From: Verrucomicrobiales bacterium
GTDB lineage: Bacteria > Verrucomicrobiota > Verrucomicrobiia > Verrucomicrobiales > DEV007
Assembly (NCBI GenBank): GCA_018058245.1
Contig: JAGPCC010000003.1
Coordinates: forward strand, 1 to 53,989
Direction of reading: 5' to 3'
DNA: 53,989 nucleotides
The position numbers were made by a program, and so were the translations under genes. Positions within the stretch are counted from its first letter, which is position 1, and each line of letters begins with the position of its first letter. Of this stretch, positions 17,009-26,902 are shown piece after piece. The notes beneath the pieces are model-generated. The model made no database searches and was not told the DNA's origin. It was given only the letters and a program-made list of their open reading frames with translations.

Positions 17009-18157
17009 CTAAGAGGGTTGCTTGGCTCTGATTTTCACGACAAGAGACTCGAAAGCGGAGATTCTCTGATACTCCGATTCTCGCTCAATCCGGTCTTCAC
17101 TTTCCAACTCGGTAATCGATTCCACCGTATCGACGCACTGCTGTAAGAGCGTCCGCACGAGAAGTCGAGCGTGGATCGCCCCCAGACAGAGGTGTGTCCC
17201 AAATCCGAAGGAGAGATGCGGATTCGGTTTCCGGTCGAGCCGAATCTCTTCCGGATGATCAAAAACCGTTTCATCCTGATTCGCCGAGGCCCAGCAAAGC
17301 GAGACTCGATCCCCCGATTTGACGGTGGTGCCATGGACTTCCGTATCGACCGGACAGACACGACCAATGTGAGTGAGCGGCATATAAACGCGAAAAAACT
17401 CCTCGCTCGCGTGGGTAATCCGCTTGGGATCTTCCCGGAGATACGGCAGCGCCGCCGGATTCCTCGCGAGATAGGCAAAAACATTCGAAACCGTGTGAAT
17501 CACCGTGTCGCGTCCTCCCGCAAAGACGAGATTTGCAAAACCCATCATTTCCTCCCGTGTCAGGGGACGCCCCTGATAGGTCGCCTGCGTGAGAGAGCTA
17601 AAAAGATCTTCGCCCGGAGCCGCCGCAGCCTGGTCAAATCGAGCCTGCAGATAGTCTTCGAACTCCGTCCCCTTTTTGATCCCACCCGTCACCCGAAAAA
17701 CATGAATGCCCCAGCGGATCCAGATCTCGGCCTCCGATTCAGGAACATTCAGCAGATAGGTGAGCGCCCGTGACTGGAGCGGAAGCGCAAATTCATTCAC
17801 GATCTCGACCCTGTCCTGCGCCGCCGCAGCACCGAGAAGTTCTGCGATGAGGGCTTCGACCTGCGCGATCACTTCCGGAGTTTTGGATCGCTTAAAAAAC
17901 GGTTCCACAAGGGCTCGGTATTCCCCGTGTTCCGGCGGATCGACCTCGATCGGCAATTGACGCATGGACCGGACGTCTTCCTCAGACGGGATGGGAACTC
18001 GGAACGGTGCGTCCGAACTAAACGTTTCCCAATCCTTTGCCGCCGCCCGCACGTCCGCGTGCCGGAGGATCATCGCAATTTCTTCGCCTTCAAACTCACA
18101 TTTTAGGACACCAGAATCCTGGCGGGCTTTTTTAAAGGGATCAATTTCGGGTTTCAT
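17009..18157 (-). CDS. Cytochrome P450
   Basis: A 382-residue soluble bacterial P450 with the three signature motifs. The I-helix oxygen-activation motif is FAGGRDTVIH, the K-helix ExxR is EEFFR, and the heme-binding loop is SFGFGTHLCLGAIHA with the proximal cysteine near residue 325. IEVDPPEHGEYRALVEPFF is the usual segment before the heme domain core. No ferredoxin or reductase gene lies beside it, so its electron partner is elsewhere. The substrate cannot be inferred. It shares a 165-base divergent gap with the redoxin gene at 18323. Confidence 0.95.
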   Translation of the reverse strand: MKPEIDPFKKARQDSGVLKCEFEGEEIAMILRHADVRAAAKDWETFSSDAPFRVPIPSEEDVRSMRQLPIEVDPPEHGEYRALVEPFFKRSKTPEVIAQVEALIAELLGAAAAQDRVEIVNEFALPLQSRALTYLLNVPESEAEIWIRWGIHVFRVTGGIKKGTEFEDYLQARFDQAAAAPGEDLFSSLTQATYQGRPLTREEMMGFANLVFAGGRDTVIHTVSNVFAYLARNPAALPYLREDPKRITHASEEFFRVYMPLTHIGRVCPVDTEVHGTTVKSGDRVSLCWASANQDETVFDHPEEIRLDRKPNPHLSFGFGTHLCLGAIHARLLVRTLLQQCVDTVESITELESEDRIERESEYQRISAFESLVVKIRAKQPS

Positions 18158-18322
18158 CGTCTACATTCGAAAACTAAATCGCCAAATCTCGCTGTCGGCC
18201 GTCGGTATTGCCGCACCCGCATTCGCCAAACAGGGCCGCTTCCTACGCAAAGAGGATAGATTACAAAAATTCCCCCGCAAGCCCGCAATAGTATGCTTTC
18301 TTTCTGTGCAACCACTCCACTG

Positions 18323-18898
18323 ATGATGAAAAAATCCCGAATCTCCCTGCTCGCTCTGTCAGCCCTCCTCCTGCCCCTTTCGCTCTCCGCCCAAAATAGC
18401 GAAACCGGCGAAAAAGGCATCCAGGGCCAAAAGGCACCGCTCCTGAATGTTTCGACCTGGATTAATCTCCCCGAAGGAAAGGACAAAGTCGAAATCACCG
18501 ACTACAAAGGCAAAATCATCGTGCTCATGTTTTTCCAACACTGGTGCAGAGCCTCGCAGGAGCGGGAATTGCCGGTTCTGGAGAATCTCGCGAAAAAATA
18601 CGAAGGAAATCCAGAGATCGTCTTTCTGGCCGTTCAGACCGTTTTCCAGGGTTTCATCGACAATACTCCGGATAAGCTCCCCATCACTGCCGAAAAATTT
18701 CACCTGAAAATCCCGATCGGACATGCTCTGAAAACACCGGATTTCCCTGGCGTAAGCGGTACTTACAAACCAGGCGGAACACCTTGGTGGGTCATCATCG
18801 ACCGTGAGGGGATCGTCGAATACAACGGATTCATCCTCAACGAAGAGGAAGCGATCCAGAACTTCGACAAAATGATCGCCGGACTTCCGATCGAGTGA
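18323..18898 (+). CDS. Exported thioredoxin-like protein with a single active-site cysteine
   Basis: A protein of about 191 residues starting MMKKSRISLLALSALLLP, a clear signal peptide ending near SAQ. The thioredoxin fold is seen in GKIIVLMFFQHWCRASQERE and in the cis-proline segment GGTPWWVIIDREG. The usual CxxC is CRAS, so the resolving cysteine is missing. This makes a simple disulfide reductase unlikely and a peroxiredoxin-like or binding role possible. An upstream in-frame start 10 codons earlier would put polar residues before the signal peptide and is less likely. Its stop is eight bases from the convergent TpsB stop. Confidence 0.8.
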   Translation: MMKKSRISLLALSALLLPLSLSAQNSETGEKGIQGQKAPLLNVSTWINLPEGKDKVEITDYKGKIIVLMFFQHWCRASQERELPVLENLAKKYEGNPEIVFLAVQTVFQGFIDNTPDKLPITAEKFHLKIPIGHALKTPDFPGVSGTYKPGGTPWWVIIDREGIVEYNGFILNEEEAIQNFDKMIAGLPIE

Positions 18899-18905
18899 GT
18901 TTTTT

Positions 18906-20684
18906 TCAGTAAGTGAGCGTGATTCCGAAGTGGAATTTTCCCCCGGTCTCATCAGCCGGGGCCACACCTCGCGAATCGAGCGCCCACCCGTAGGAGGCGC
19001 GGGCGAATCCGCGGTCGCTGAAGCGGCAATTCAGACCGATTCCGGCACCTTGCAGTGACGGACTCACCTCACCCGGAAGCGGATCGCTGATCGAGAGCGC
19101 CGCAGCATCGTAAAAGAGAAAGGCGTTCCAGGTATCCTGGAGAGTCTGCCCGAGACGATCCCCCACTGAAAAGTCGGGCGAGATCAGTTCAATCGAGGAG
19201 AGAAATCCGGAATCGCCCCGGACAACACTTTCATTGAACCCCCGGACCGAATCATAGCCGCCCGCGAGAACCTGCTCCGTCGCAGTTAGCCTGTCGGAGG
19301 AAGCCTGCCCGGACATTTCCACCCGCAGGGTAAAATCCTCTGGAAGACGAAAGAGCCTTTCCACTTCCGCAAATCCATAGGCATACGAAGCCTCCGTTCC
19401 CGCCCTCGTCGCCGCGAAACTGACATCATTGTTGTCTGTAAAGAGGTCGCCCGGAGACCCCACAACTCCGGTGCTGAAGCGGGTAATCCCGTATTTGTCA
19501 GGAACCCGCACTTCGTAGGCGCCGCGAAACTGTCCCACCGAGACAGTCGTCCCGAAGAGACCGCTCCCTCCGAAGATGAGGTCTGTGTTTGTCGACTTGT
19601 AATCAAAAGCAAAGGTCAGAGAATGTCGCCACTGACGATTGAATTCCGGACGCATCAGCGGGATCCGATATTCCGTGGTCAACTGCTTGCTTTCCCCTTC
19701 GAGACTCAGCAGGGGAACCACGTCGGAGTCACTCGTGACATACGCCCCGACAATACGAAAGGTGTGCCTCCACGGGAGAAACGCCTGGTAGAATACGGAA
19801 TGGGCCTGCAAATGATCCCACTCCAGATCAGTCGCAAAGTGATACCCGAACATCTGCTCCCGCTGGAACGGATTCGCAAGATTGAACCCGAAGGACCACT
19901 CCTCTTCTCCTGTCAGTGATACACCTGTATTCGCAAAACCGGTATAAGCGGAGAACGCCTTTTCTTCCGTAACGTTCAGAAGTATGTCACTAGTCCCGTC
20001 CTCTTCGCCCCGCTCGTAGATCAGGTCAACCTGTCGTATCGGATTTTCATTCAACCAGTCGAGATCTGATTCCACGACACGTCGACTGATGCGGCCCCCG
20101 GGCTCGGGACGGAGTTGCCCGACCAGATAGTCTTTCCGGGAGACAATCGCTCCCTCCACCGTTTTCTCCCCGAGTCGTGCCTCTCTCACCACGATCTGGA
20201 GCCTACCACCGGTGATGTTCTGTTCGGGGAAATACACATCAACGAGTGGATAGTCACTCTCCCGCCATGCAACGATGATCTCTTTCTGGATTCGTGAGAG
20301 CAGCGCCATGGAAAGCGGTTCCTCTACAAAAGGCATAAGGATGGATGAAAGAGAGGGGGGCGCGGGAAGGTCGCTCGCAATGACAATCGGATTCTCTCCG
20401 GGGTCCGCGGCGGTCGAGATATTGTCCTGATGGGAAACCAACTGAAGGGAACGGAGGTTCACCCCGAAAGGAGTTTCGTCCGCTTCTTCGGCAGCTTCGG
20501 CCTCCTCACGATCATCTTCGACACGCCCTTCCTCCAAGCGGTCTGTTTTGAGTACTCGACTCCGAAGTGTCTCCGCCGTCTCCAACTGACGTCGCTGCGC
20601 CATCGTTTGCGGAATACCAAAGACCAACGTCAGAAAGCCCGCGCAGGCGATTTTCCATAGGACGGGATTGGCGAAAGATCTCAT
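18906..20684 (-). CDS. TpsB outer-membrane transporter (ShlB/FhaC family) of a two-partner secretion system
   Basis: A 592-residue outer-membrane protein that would export the TpsA protein encoded just upstream. After a signal peptide and a charged acidic linker comes a POTRA region (LVDVYFPEQNITGGRLQIVVRE, then RPEPGGRISRRVVESDLDWLNE). From about residue 230 the sequence alternates as beta-strands typical of the 16-strand barrel. The conserved VRGF of barrel loop 6 is present (SVRGFNESVVRGDSG), as is FLFYDAAAL near the C-terminus, and the last residue is an aromatic (Tyr), usual for BAM substrates. It lies 13 bases after the tpsA stop in the same operon. Confidence 0.92.
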   Translation of the reverse strand: MRSFANPVLWKIACAGFLTLVFGIPQTMAQRRQLETAETLRSRVLKTDRLEEGRVEDDREEAEAAEEADETPFGVNLRSLQLVSHQDNISTAADPGENPIVIASDLPAPPSLSSILMPFVEEPLSMALLSRIQKEIIVAWRESDYPLVDVYFPEQNITGGRLQIVVREARLGEKTVEGAIVSRKDYLVGQLRPEPGGRISRRVVESDLDWLNENPIRQVDLIYERGEEDGTSDILLNVTEEKAFSAYTGFANTGVSLTGEEEWSFGFNLANPFQREQMFGYHFATDLEWDHLQAHSVFYQAFLPWRHTFRIVGAYVTSDSDVVPLLSLEGESKQLTTEYRIPLMRPEFNRQWRHSLTFAFDYKSTNTDLIFGGSGLFGTTVSVGQFRGAYEVRVPDKYGITRFSTGVVGSPGDLFTDNNDVSFAATRAGTEASYAYGFAEVERLFRLPEDFTLRVEMSGQASSDRLTATEQVLAGGYDSVRGFNESVVRGDSGFLSSIELISPDFSVGDRLGQTLQDTWNAFLFYDAAALSISDPLPGEVSPSLQGAGIGLNCRFSDRGFARASYGWALDSRGVAPADETGGKFHFGITLTY

Positions 20685-20697
20685 CAGAAAAACAGGA

Positions 20698-23600
20698 TCA
20701 CGGAATCTCCAGCGCAGCGGTCAGTTCGGTGAAGGAGGCATCGTTCAACAGATCAGCCAGAAGCGCAAGCGTCTCGACATCAATCACAATGGGCACAGCA
20801 AGGATCGCGATCGGCCCCTCGGCAGGAGAAATCGAAAGGACCAGGTCCATTTCCAATGCCGCCCAGAGTTCAGAGGCAGCCTCCAGATCGAGATTTGCAG
20901 TAAGAATTGCTGCGATATCGACAGGAGCATTTCCGCGAAGATCAATCGCCCACGATCCGTCAGCATATACCAGGATCATTGAACCATCAAAATCGATTGC
21001 CTCCGCCAGCTCGATCCATACGTTCGGCTCAAGGTTTCGTCGGAGTTGATTGATCAACTCTGCGGGTGGAACCCCGAAAGTCCCGTCGAGGCTCATCGGT
21101 GGACCGAGAAGATACTGCTGTCCGTCAATCTGGATGACCACAGCCTGCCCAACGATAGAGGAAGCGATCGCTGAAAACGCGCCTCTAGACTGAAAGAGTG
21201 TCTGCACGGCTGTAGAGGAAAATTGGTCGGTCACCTGAAAACCGGAATTACCGAGATTCTCAATTCGGGGCACATTCGACGTCTGAATAGTAAGCTGCTC
21301 GTCGCCTCCGTTCGGGAAAGGAGCTTCAAAATTCACATGATAGACTGAGGAGTTCCCTACCGCCATCGGGCTTCCACTCAGACTGATCCCAGGGCCGAGA
21401 TTCAAAATATCAAAGCCGCTTCCACCATCGTAAAATTGCTCAAATCCAGTCGAACCAGAATTCACTGTATCATCACCGGACCCGAGGAGAAGTTCGATCC
21501 GTTCGATTCCAGAGAATGAATAGAACGGATTCCTGGAAACACTGTTACTCGTCACCGTATAGGTATTGATCCCCCCCAGATTCCGGTCGTCGAGCTGGAA
21601 AAAGTCGAATCCCGATCCACCATCGAAAGACTCCACTGTTGCCTGATTGGAAAAGAGGAAGCGATCGTTTCCTGCGCCGCCGATGAGACGTTCGAATGAG
21701 GCGAAATCAAACCCCGTGTTCACATTCCCCGCATGGACTGCGGTAATGGAAAACGTATCACTACCCGACCCTCCGGATAACGTATCCGAAAACAAGGAAC
21801 CGACAAATTTTTCGACCCCTGAAACCCCGCCGAAACCGGTGGCATTTCCGTTCCCTACATTGACAGAGACCGGACTGCCATAGGCCGAGTAGTCTAGCCT
21901 GTCATATCCCCCTCCTCCGTTCAACACGCCACCGATTCCACCCCCTGACAAAACGAGAAATAAATCAGCTCCGGAACCCGCGATCAGATTTTCGAATCCA
22001 TTGACTTCAAATCCCGCCACCGAAACCCGGGACGGACCGTCAAAAGTATATGTACTCGCTGTAGTGAGCCCGCGAACGGTATCGAGATTTGGGGAGCCTC
22101 CGAAGACATGGATGTTGCTGAACCCAGCCTCAACTCCGGAACTCACCGCCAATTGCAAATCAAGAACGGCACCAGTGAGGAATCCGGCATAGTTGATCTC
22201 ATTGCTCACGCCCCCGCCTCCGTCCAGGTGACCACTCAGGGAGCCTCCGGCATTGAATGAGAAAACGTCCTCGTCATCCCCGGCAGTCAAATTTTCGAAT
22301 GCACTCACCGCTACCCCCTCCGCCGCAAACTGATTCGCCCCGGTGAAGAGGTAGGTCGTGGCCAGTGCGGAGCCGGTGATTTCATCCATGGTGGAGCCGG
22401 AGCCTACTAGAAATTCAATATTGCTGAGGTCATCCAGTTCAAATTGAACCGGACCACCGGCAAAACCCGCGTAGGTAACCATATCAGACGCTCCCGCTCC
22501 GCCGACAAAACGGAGACTCCCGCCATGCGACAGCAGGGCATTGATTGCGGCGGTTCCCCCTCCCGAGGCAGCGACCGTGCCGATTTGAATCAGAATGTCT
22601 CCGACCGTAGCATTCACCCCGGCATTGACTGTAACATCATCCCCAGTCAGCGTGATATTGCCAATGCTGGAGCTCAGTATACCACCGATCTCTGTGCGCT
22701 TCCCGGAACTCACGGTGAGGTCTCCGCTCGCCGTGACCACGCTTTCGACATACAGATCGCCGTTGTTCGAAACAAGCGAGACGAAACCGGCGCCACTCCC
22801 TCCCGTGTTCAAATGGGAAAGACTCATTCCCCGAGCATTCACTCCTGTGCCGGCGATGGAAACGGAGCCGGTTCCAAGAGAAAGGATATCCCCGCTGTTG
22901 TTTGTCGAAATGACTCCGATTCCGAGAGTTCCTCCGGCAACGCCGGTCATAGTGAGAGCGCCATTATTCACCCTGACGCTGGCACCAACTTCCATCTGAA
23001 TGCCGTCGTTCTGATCATCGCCTCCCCCGCCATTGCCGAGAACCACAAATGTCCCCGAACCACCCGTTGAGAGGGTGGAAGAGTGAAGCAGGACACCCCG
23101 ATTGCGGGCGCCGGTTGCGGCTGCCCCGCCGTCGCCGCTCACTTCAAAATTTCCTCCGCTTGTTGCGAGATTCGCGTTCCTGATATCAACACCCAGATTG
23201 TCATCAACGCCATTGCCTCCAGTGCCATCGAGGGTAATCATTGCTCCAGTGGCACCAGTGCCGCTAGATTCAAGGGCAAGATCCGAATCCCGGATCACGA
23301 TTCCTTTGTTTCCAGATCCGAACCCGTCGCCGCCCCCCGTCCCTATGACGGTGACATCGCCCGACACAGAACGAATTTGTGTATCGGCACCTTCCACAAG
23401 AACCCCAAAATTTTCAGACCCGGCACCTCCGCCGGTGCCTTGAATCTCTATCGTCGCAGCACCCGTCCCGGGACCGGTCGAATCCACGAGAGCCCCCTCA
23501 TCCACGACAACCCCCCGACCGCTCCCGTTGTACGAAGTCCCTCCCGTTCCTGTGATCGAAATCGCACCGGAAACGGAGGCAATCCGGGTAAGCGCTCCCG

Positions 23601-26600
23601 AAAGATGCACTCCCGCCTGCGCCGAGCCGTTGTTTCCGCCTTTACCAATGAGAGTGATGAGACCGCTGTCAGTGGAGTCAATCGTAGATCCCCCGGTCAC
23701 ACGAATGCCATCCGCTGCGGTGTAGGCATACTCCCCACCGGTTCCCTTGAGAGTGATGTTTCCCGATCCGCTGCTGGAGAGAGACGACGCGTCAATCCAA
23801 ATGCCGTTAAAATCACCGTATGCCAGGCCGTCCGTATTGGCGGTAAGTCCTAGATTTCCATTGATGACGGAAAGAACAGATCCGTCTTCAATCAAAATGG
23901 AACGGTAGGAATCAAGAAGGATGGTGCCCGCTCCCGTAGTCGTAAGCGATGCACCCGTCACCACGATGTCCGTGCCGTCGAGATCGATGTCCCCTCCCTG
24001 AGAAGTGACCGACTGCTCTATCCGGATCGGAGCAAAACTTCCGATGGAAGAAAGCAACTTGATCCCACCGGTTGCATCGATCCCGCTTCCGCCGAGGAAC
24101 GAGCCCACCAAAAAGCCTCCCGAGTTCCGGAAATCGAGACTCCCGATCCGACCATTGCTTCCGTTTCCGAGGGCGGAGATTTCACTGACACTGTTTGAAA
24201 GATTGGCCGCAATGAAAGCGACCGACTCCGTCCCCGTGCTATCGCGGAACTGAAGTTGATTCGAAGAAATCAGGTTCAAAATTGTGACGGAACCGAGCAG
24301 GGAATCCAGGATGATTGTTTCCGTCCCGCTCCCGATTGTGCTCGAGTCGGAACTGCCCAGGATTGCGATAGGATTTGAGCCGACTCCGCCCTCTCCTTTC
24401 AAATGAATCGTCCCGCTTCCGGCGGTGATCGTCGAGACGTCAATCTTGATTCCGGCGTAACTGGCGGAAAGAGACTTCCCGTAGAGCGAAAGATCACCAC
24501 CTGCGGCAGTCACACTGGCCCCTCCCAGGACGAAGATGCCCCCCTGTCCGCCCACTCCATCGATGATGACATCGTTGGTTTCACTGTGAACCCCGCCGGA
24601 AAGGGAAAGAAACACTCCGACGTTGGAAAGGAGAGAGCTGGCTCCTCCGGTTCCGTCGATTTTCACAAGCCCGTCTGTGCTCGTAACACTGGTTCCCGTT
24701 CCGTAGATCGCGACCCCGTTTCGGCCCGCGGTTCCACCGCCGGCGACTCCAGTTAGAGTCAAATCGCCACTCACGCTTTCGATTCGCGCTCCCCCATCAA
24801 TACCGATTCCGTCGTTATTCTCCTCCGTCGCACCAGCCGCGCCATTTCCGGTGATCGTAATCGTTCCACTTCCACTACTTACTACGGTATCGGTTTGAGA
24901 GATGGACACCCCGAAATTATCGTATGTTCCGCTCACGCCTGTCCCCGCCACAAGGATGTTTCCGCTCGTCGTTGAGACGACCGAACCTCCGAGAATTTGG
25001 ATACCGGAATGCCCGCCGGTGAGCGCATCACTTCCGCCCTGACCGAGAAGTGAAATGTTCCCGCTCGTTGCGGAAAGAGTGGCTCCTTCGAGAGTGATGC
25101 CGGAAAAGTTTCCTGAAGTGTTCCCAAGCGTGTTTGCGGTGAGCGAAATGTCCCCGGCTCCCGTGGTAATCTGACTACTCGATCCGAGCTGAATGAGCCG
25201 TAATGCCTCGACGACAAAATCCCCCGTTCCCGTCGACGCAATCGAGGCACCACCGCTCATGATAAAATCCCGATCCGCGAAAAAACGCAATTCACTCGAA
25301 TTTGCCCAGGTGATAGCAGCATCCCCGGCTACCGTGATATCTCCGCTACCGCCTGTCCCCGTAGAAGTCGTGATGATAAGACTGCCGCTGGAAGTTAGAA
25401 AGTCGTTGATGGCACCATCTGTTATCGTCGTTCCGGCAACTCCGCCACTGACTCCCGATATCACCGAAAGATCGACCGGATCGAGGAGCAGTGTCCCTGC
25501 CAGCCCCTGAGCAGAAGTGAGATCTACTTGCCCGACGAGATCGTCAACAAAGAGCGACTGTTTCCCCGATAGTTCAACGAATCCGCCGTTTCCGCCGAAA
25601 ACCCCGCCGTTCACAGATGCCTGACCGCGAAAGTGAAGCGTTCCCTCAGCAAAAACGATCACCGTGCCACCGTCTCCCGAGATCAGAGCATCTGCACTGA
25701 TTTGCGCGCCCGATCCGATGGTAACTGATGAGGAATTGTCCAACTCCGCATCGCCCCCCTGCAATCCTCCTCCGATCTTCACCGTTCCCCCGCCCGAATC
25801 GCCGTCAGCGAGAATGAGAGCGCCCTCGAACACTTCCACGGTATCGCCCAGAAGAATGACCTCGCCACCTTTTCCGCCTCTTCCGCGCACATCGAGAGTA
25901 CCTCCCACTTCGGTTTTCCCCTCCGGTCCCGCATCAATGACGATATTTCCTCCATTGCCGTCCACGGGGCGAGACACTGTGAGCGTTCCGGTGGACTGTA
26001 TTCTGCCTCCACCCGTCGCTTTTTTTCCGGGGCTCCGACCTCCCGCACGCAGGAAGATCTGTCCACCCTCCCGAGTCACCGCAGTCGCGGCGACCCGTCC
26101 TTCATTCTTCACCGCCATTCCATACAGATTTCCCCCATAGGATTTCAGTTCAGCTACGTTCGCTTCAATCGTCCCGCGATTGACGACACCTTCCTCTTTT
26201 TGCCCGCCACTCGCACCGCGCACGTAGATCCGCTCAGCCCCGGATTCTTTGATGAGCACATCATTTCCCGCAGCGAGACCCACCGTTCCCTTGGGAGCAC
26301 GCAGAAAACCGGAGTTATCGACCGTAGCTGCAACAAGAAACACATCGCCGTCAAAGGCGGAAATACTGCCGAGATTGATCACCGCCGCCTGGGACGCGCC
26401 CTTTAGCGAGAGATCACCGCCCGCGAGGAATTCGTTGTTATCGATATCCAAAGTCGACGCGACAAATCCCGCGACATCGATCTGCCCTTCCCGGCCCACG
26501 ATGATCCCGTTCGAGTTTAGCAGAAAAACGCGACCGTTCGCGAGGAGTCGACCATCGATTCGAGAGAGAGTCTCACCGGTCACCCGGTTCAAGGTGGCAC

Positions 26601-26871
26601 TCGAAGATCCCGGTTGCAGAAAGCGAGTCGTCTCACCATTGGCGATGGAAAATGAATCCCAGTCGATGATTCCCCGATCTGATCCCTGAATCACGAGGAG
26701 AGAGTTTCCCTGTTGCTCAAAACGGATCTCGCCTACCTGAATCGAGCCTCCAGCCGGATTTGCATAGGAGTCGCTCGAAAGAGAAATGCAGAAAACCGCC
26801 ACGAACAGGATCCTTCCTGCATGCACCAGTTTCTCTCCGCGTCCCTTGCTCATGCTTTCAGCCGTGGCCAC
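20698..26871 (-). CDS. Giant TpsA exoprotein (filamentous-hemagglutinin-type beta-helix)
   Basis: A 2057-residue secreted protein. A long signal region (to about residue 38, SYANPAGG) precedes the TPS domain, with IDWDSFSIANGETTRF, SATLNRVTG and LLNSNGIIVG, the family's secretion-recognition signature. The rest is glycine/serine/threonine-rich beta-helix. It shows many repeats of the type SGSGNITLKGTGG roughly every 35-45 residues up to about 1350, and then longer modules that alternate YAGF with FENLTAGDDEDVFSF and GGG loops up to about 1850. The last 200 residues are different and acidic. It starts at GTG 26871 with GGAG upstream; ATG 26853 is an alternative. It is the middle gene of FecR-TpsA-TpsB. 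A role in adhesion or cell contact is likely. Confidence 0.9.
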   Translation of the reverse strand: MATAESMSKGRGEKLVHAGRILFVAVFCISLSSDSYANPAGGSIQVGEIRFEQQGNSLLVIQGSDRGIIDWDSFSIANGETTRFLQPGSSSATLNRVTGETLSRIDGRLLANGRVFLLNSNGIIVGREGQIDVAGFVASTLDIDNNEFLAGGDLSLKGASQAAVINLGSISAFDGDVFLVAATVDNSGFLRAPKGTVGLAAGNDVLIKESGAERIYVRGASGGQKEEGVVNRGTIEANVAELKSYGGNLYGMAVKNEGRVAATAVTREGGQIFLRAGGRSPGKKATGGGRIQSTGTLTVSRPVDGNGGNIVIDAGPEGKTEVGGTLDVRGRGGKGGEVILLGDTVEVFEGALILADGDSGGGTVKIGGGLQGGDAELDNSSSVTIGSGAQISADALISGDGGTVIVFAEGTLHFRGQASVNGGVFGGNGGFVELSGKQSLFVDDLVGQVDLTSAQGLAGTLLLDPVDLSVISGVSGGVAGTTITDGAINDFLTSSGSLIITTSTGTGGSGDITVAGDAAITWANSSELRFFADRDFIMSGGASIASTGTGDFVVEALRLIQLGSSSQITTGAGDISLTANTLGNTSGNFSGITLEGATLSATSGNISLLGQGGSDALTGGHSGIQILGGSVVSTTSGNILVAGTGVSGTYDNFGVSISQTDTVVSSGSGTITITGNGAAGATEENNDGIGIDGGARIESVSGDLTLTGVAGGGTAGRNGVAIYGTGTSVTSTDGLVKIDGTGGASSLLSNVGVFLSLSGGVHSETNDVIIDGVGGQGGIFVLGGASVTAAGGDLSLYGKSLSASYAGIKIDVSTITAGSGTIHLKGEGGVGSNPIAILGSSDSSTIGSGTETIILDSLLGSVTILNLISSNQLQFRDSTGTESVAFIAANLSNSVSEISALGNGSNGRIGSLDFRNSGGFLVGSFLGGSGIDATGGIKLLSSIGSFAPIRIEQSVTSQGGDIDLDGTDIVVTGASLTTTGAGTILLDSYRSILIEDGSVLSVINGNLGLTANTDGLAYGDFNGIWIDASSLSSSGSGNITLKGTGGEYAYTAADGIRVTGGSTIDSTDSGLITLIGKGGNNGSAQAGVHLSGALTRIASVSGAISITGTGGTSYNGSGRGVVVDEGALVDSTGPGTGAATIEIQGTGGGAGSENFGVLVEGADTQIRSVSGDVTVIGTGGGDGFGSGNKGIVIRDSDLALESSGTGATGAMITLDGTGGNGVDDNLGVDIRNANLATSGGNFEVSGDGGAAATGARNRGVLLHSSTLSTGGSGTFVVLGNGGGGDDQNDGIQMEVGASVRVNNGALTMTGVAGGTLGIGVISTNNSGDILSLGTGSVSIAGTGVNARGMSLSHLNTGGSGAGFVSLVSNNGDLYVESVVTASGDLTVSSGKRTEIGGILSSSIGNITLTGDDVTVNAGVNATVGDILIQIGTVAASGGGTAAINALLSHGGSLRFVGGAGASDMVTYAGFAGGPVQFELDDLSNIEFLVGSGSTMDEITGSALATTYLFTGANQFAAEGVAVSAFENLTAGDDEDVFSFNAGGSLSGHLDGGGGVSNEINYAGFLTGAVLDLQLAVSSGVEAGFSNIHVFGGSPNLDTVRGLTTASTYTFDGPSRVSVAGFEVNGFENLIAGSGADLFLVLSGGGIGGVLNGGGGYDRLDYSAYGSPVSVNVGNGNATGFGGVSGVEKFVGSLFSDTLSGGSGSDTFSITAVHAGNVNTGFDFASFERLIGGAGNDRFLFSNQATVESFDGGSGFDFFQLDDRNLGGINTYTVTSNSVSRNPFYSFSGIERIELLLGSGDDTVNSGSTGFEQFYDGGSGFDILNLGPGISLSGSPMAVGNSSVYHVNFEAPFPNGGDEQLTIQTSNVPRIENLGNSGFQVTDQFSSTAVQTLFQSRGAFSAIASSIVGQAVVIQIDGQQYLLGPPMSLDGTFGVPPAELINQLRRNLEPNVWIELAEAIDFDGSMILVYADGSWAIDLRGNAPVDIAAILTANLDLEAASELWAALEMDLVLSISPAEGPIAILAVPIVIDVETLALLADLLNDASFTELTAALEIP

Positions 26872-26902
26872 TCACCCTTTGCTCCGATCACCCAGTGAAT
26901 TC

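Noticed and set aside
22444-23853. Plus-strand open frames opposite tpsA
   Set aside because: The tpsA repeats generate long complementary frames by their codon pattern; none has a domain or a start context.
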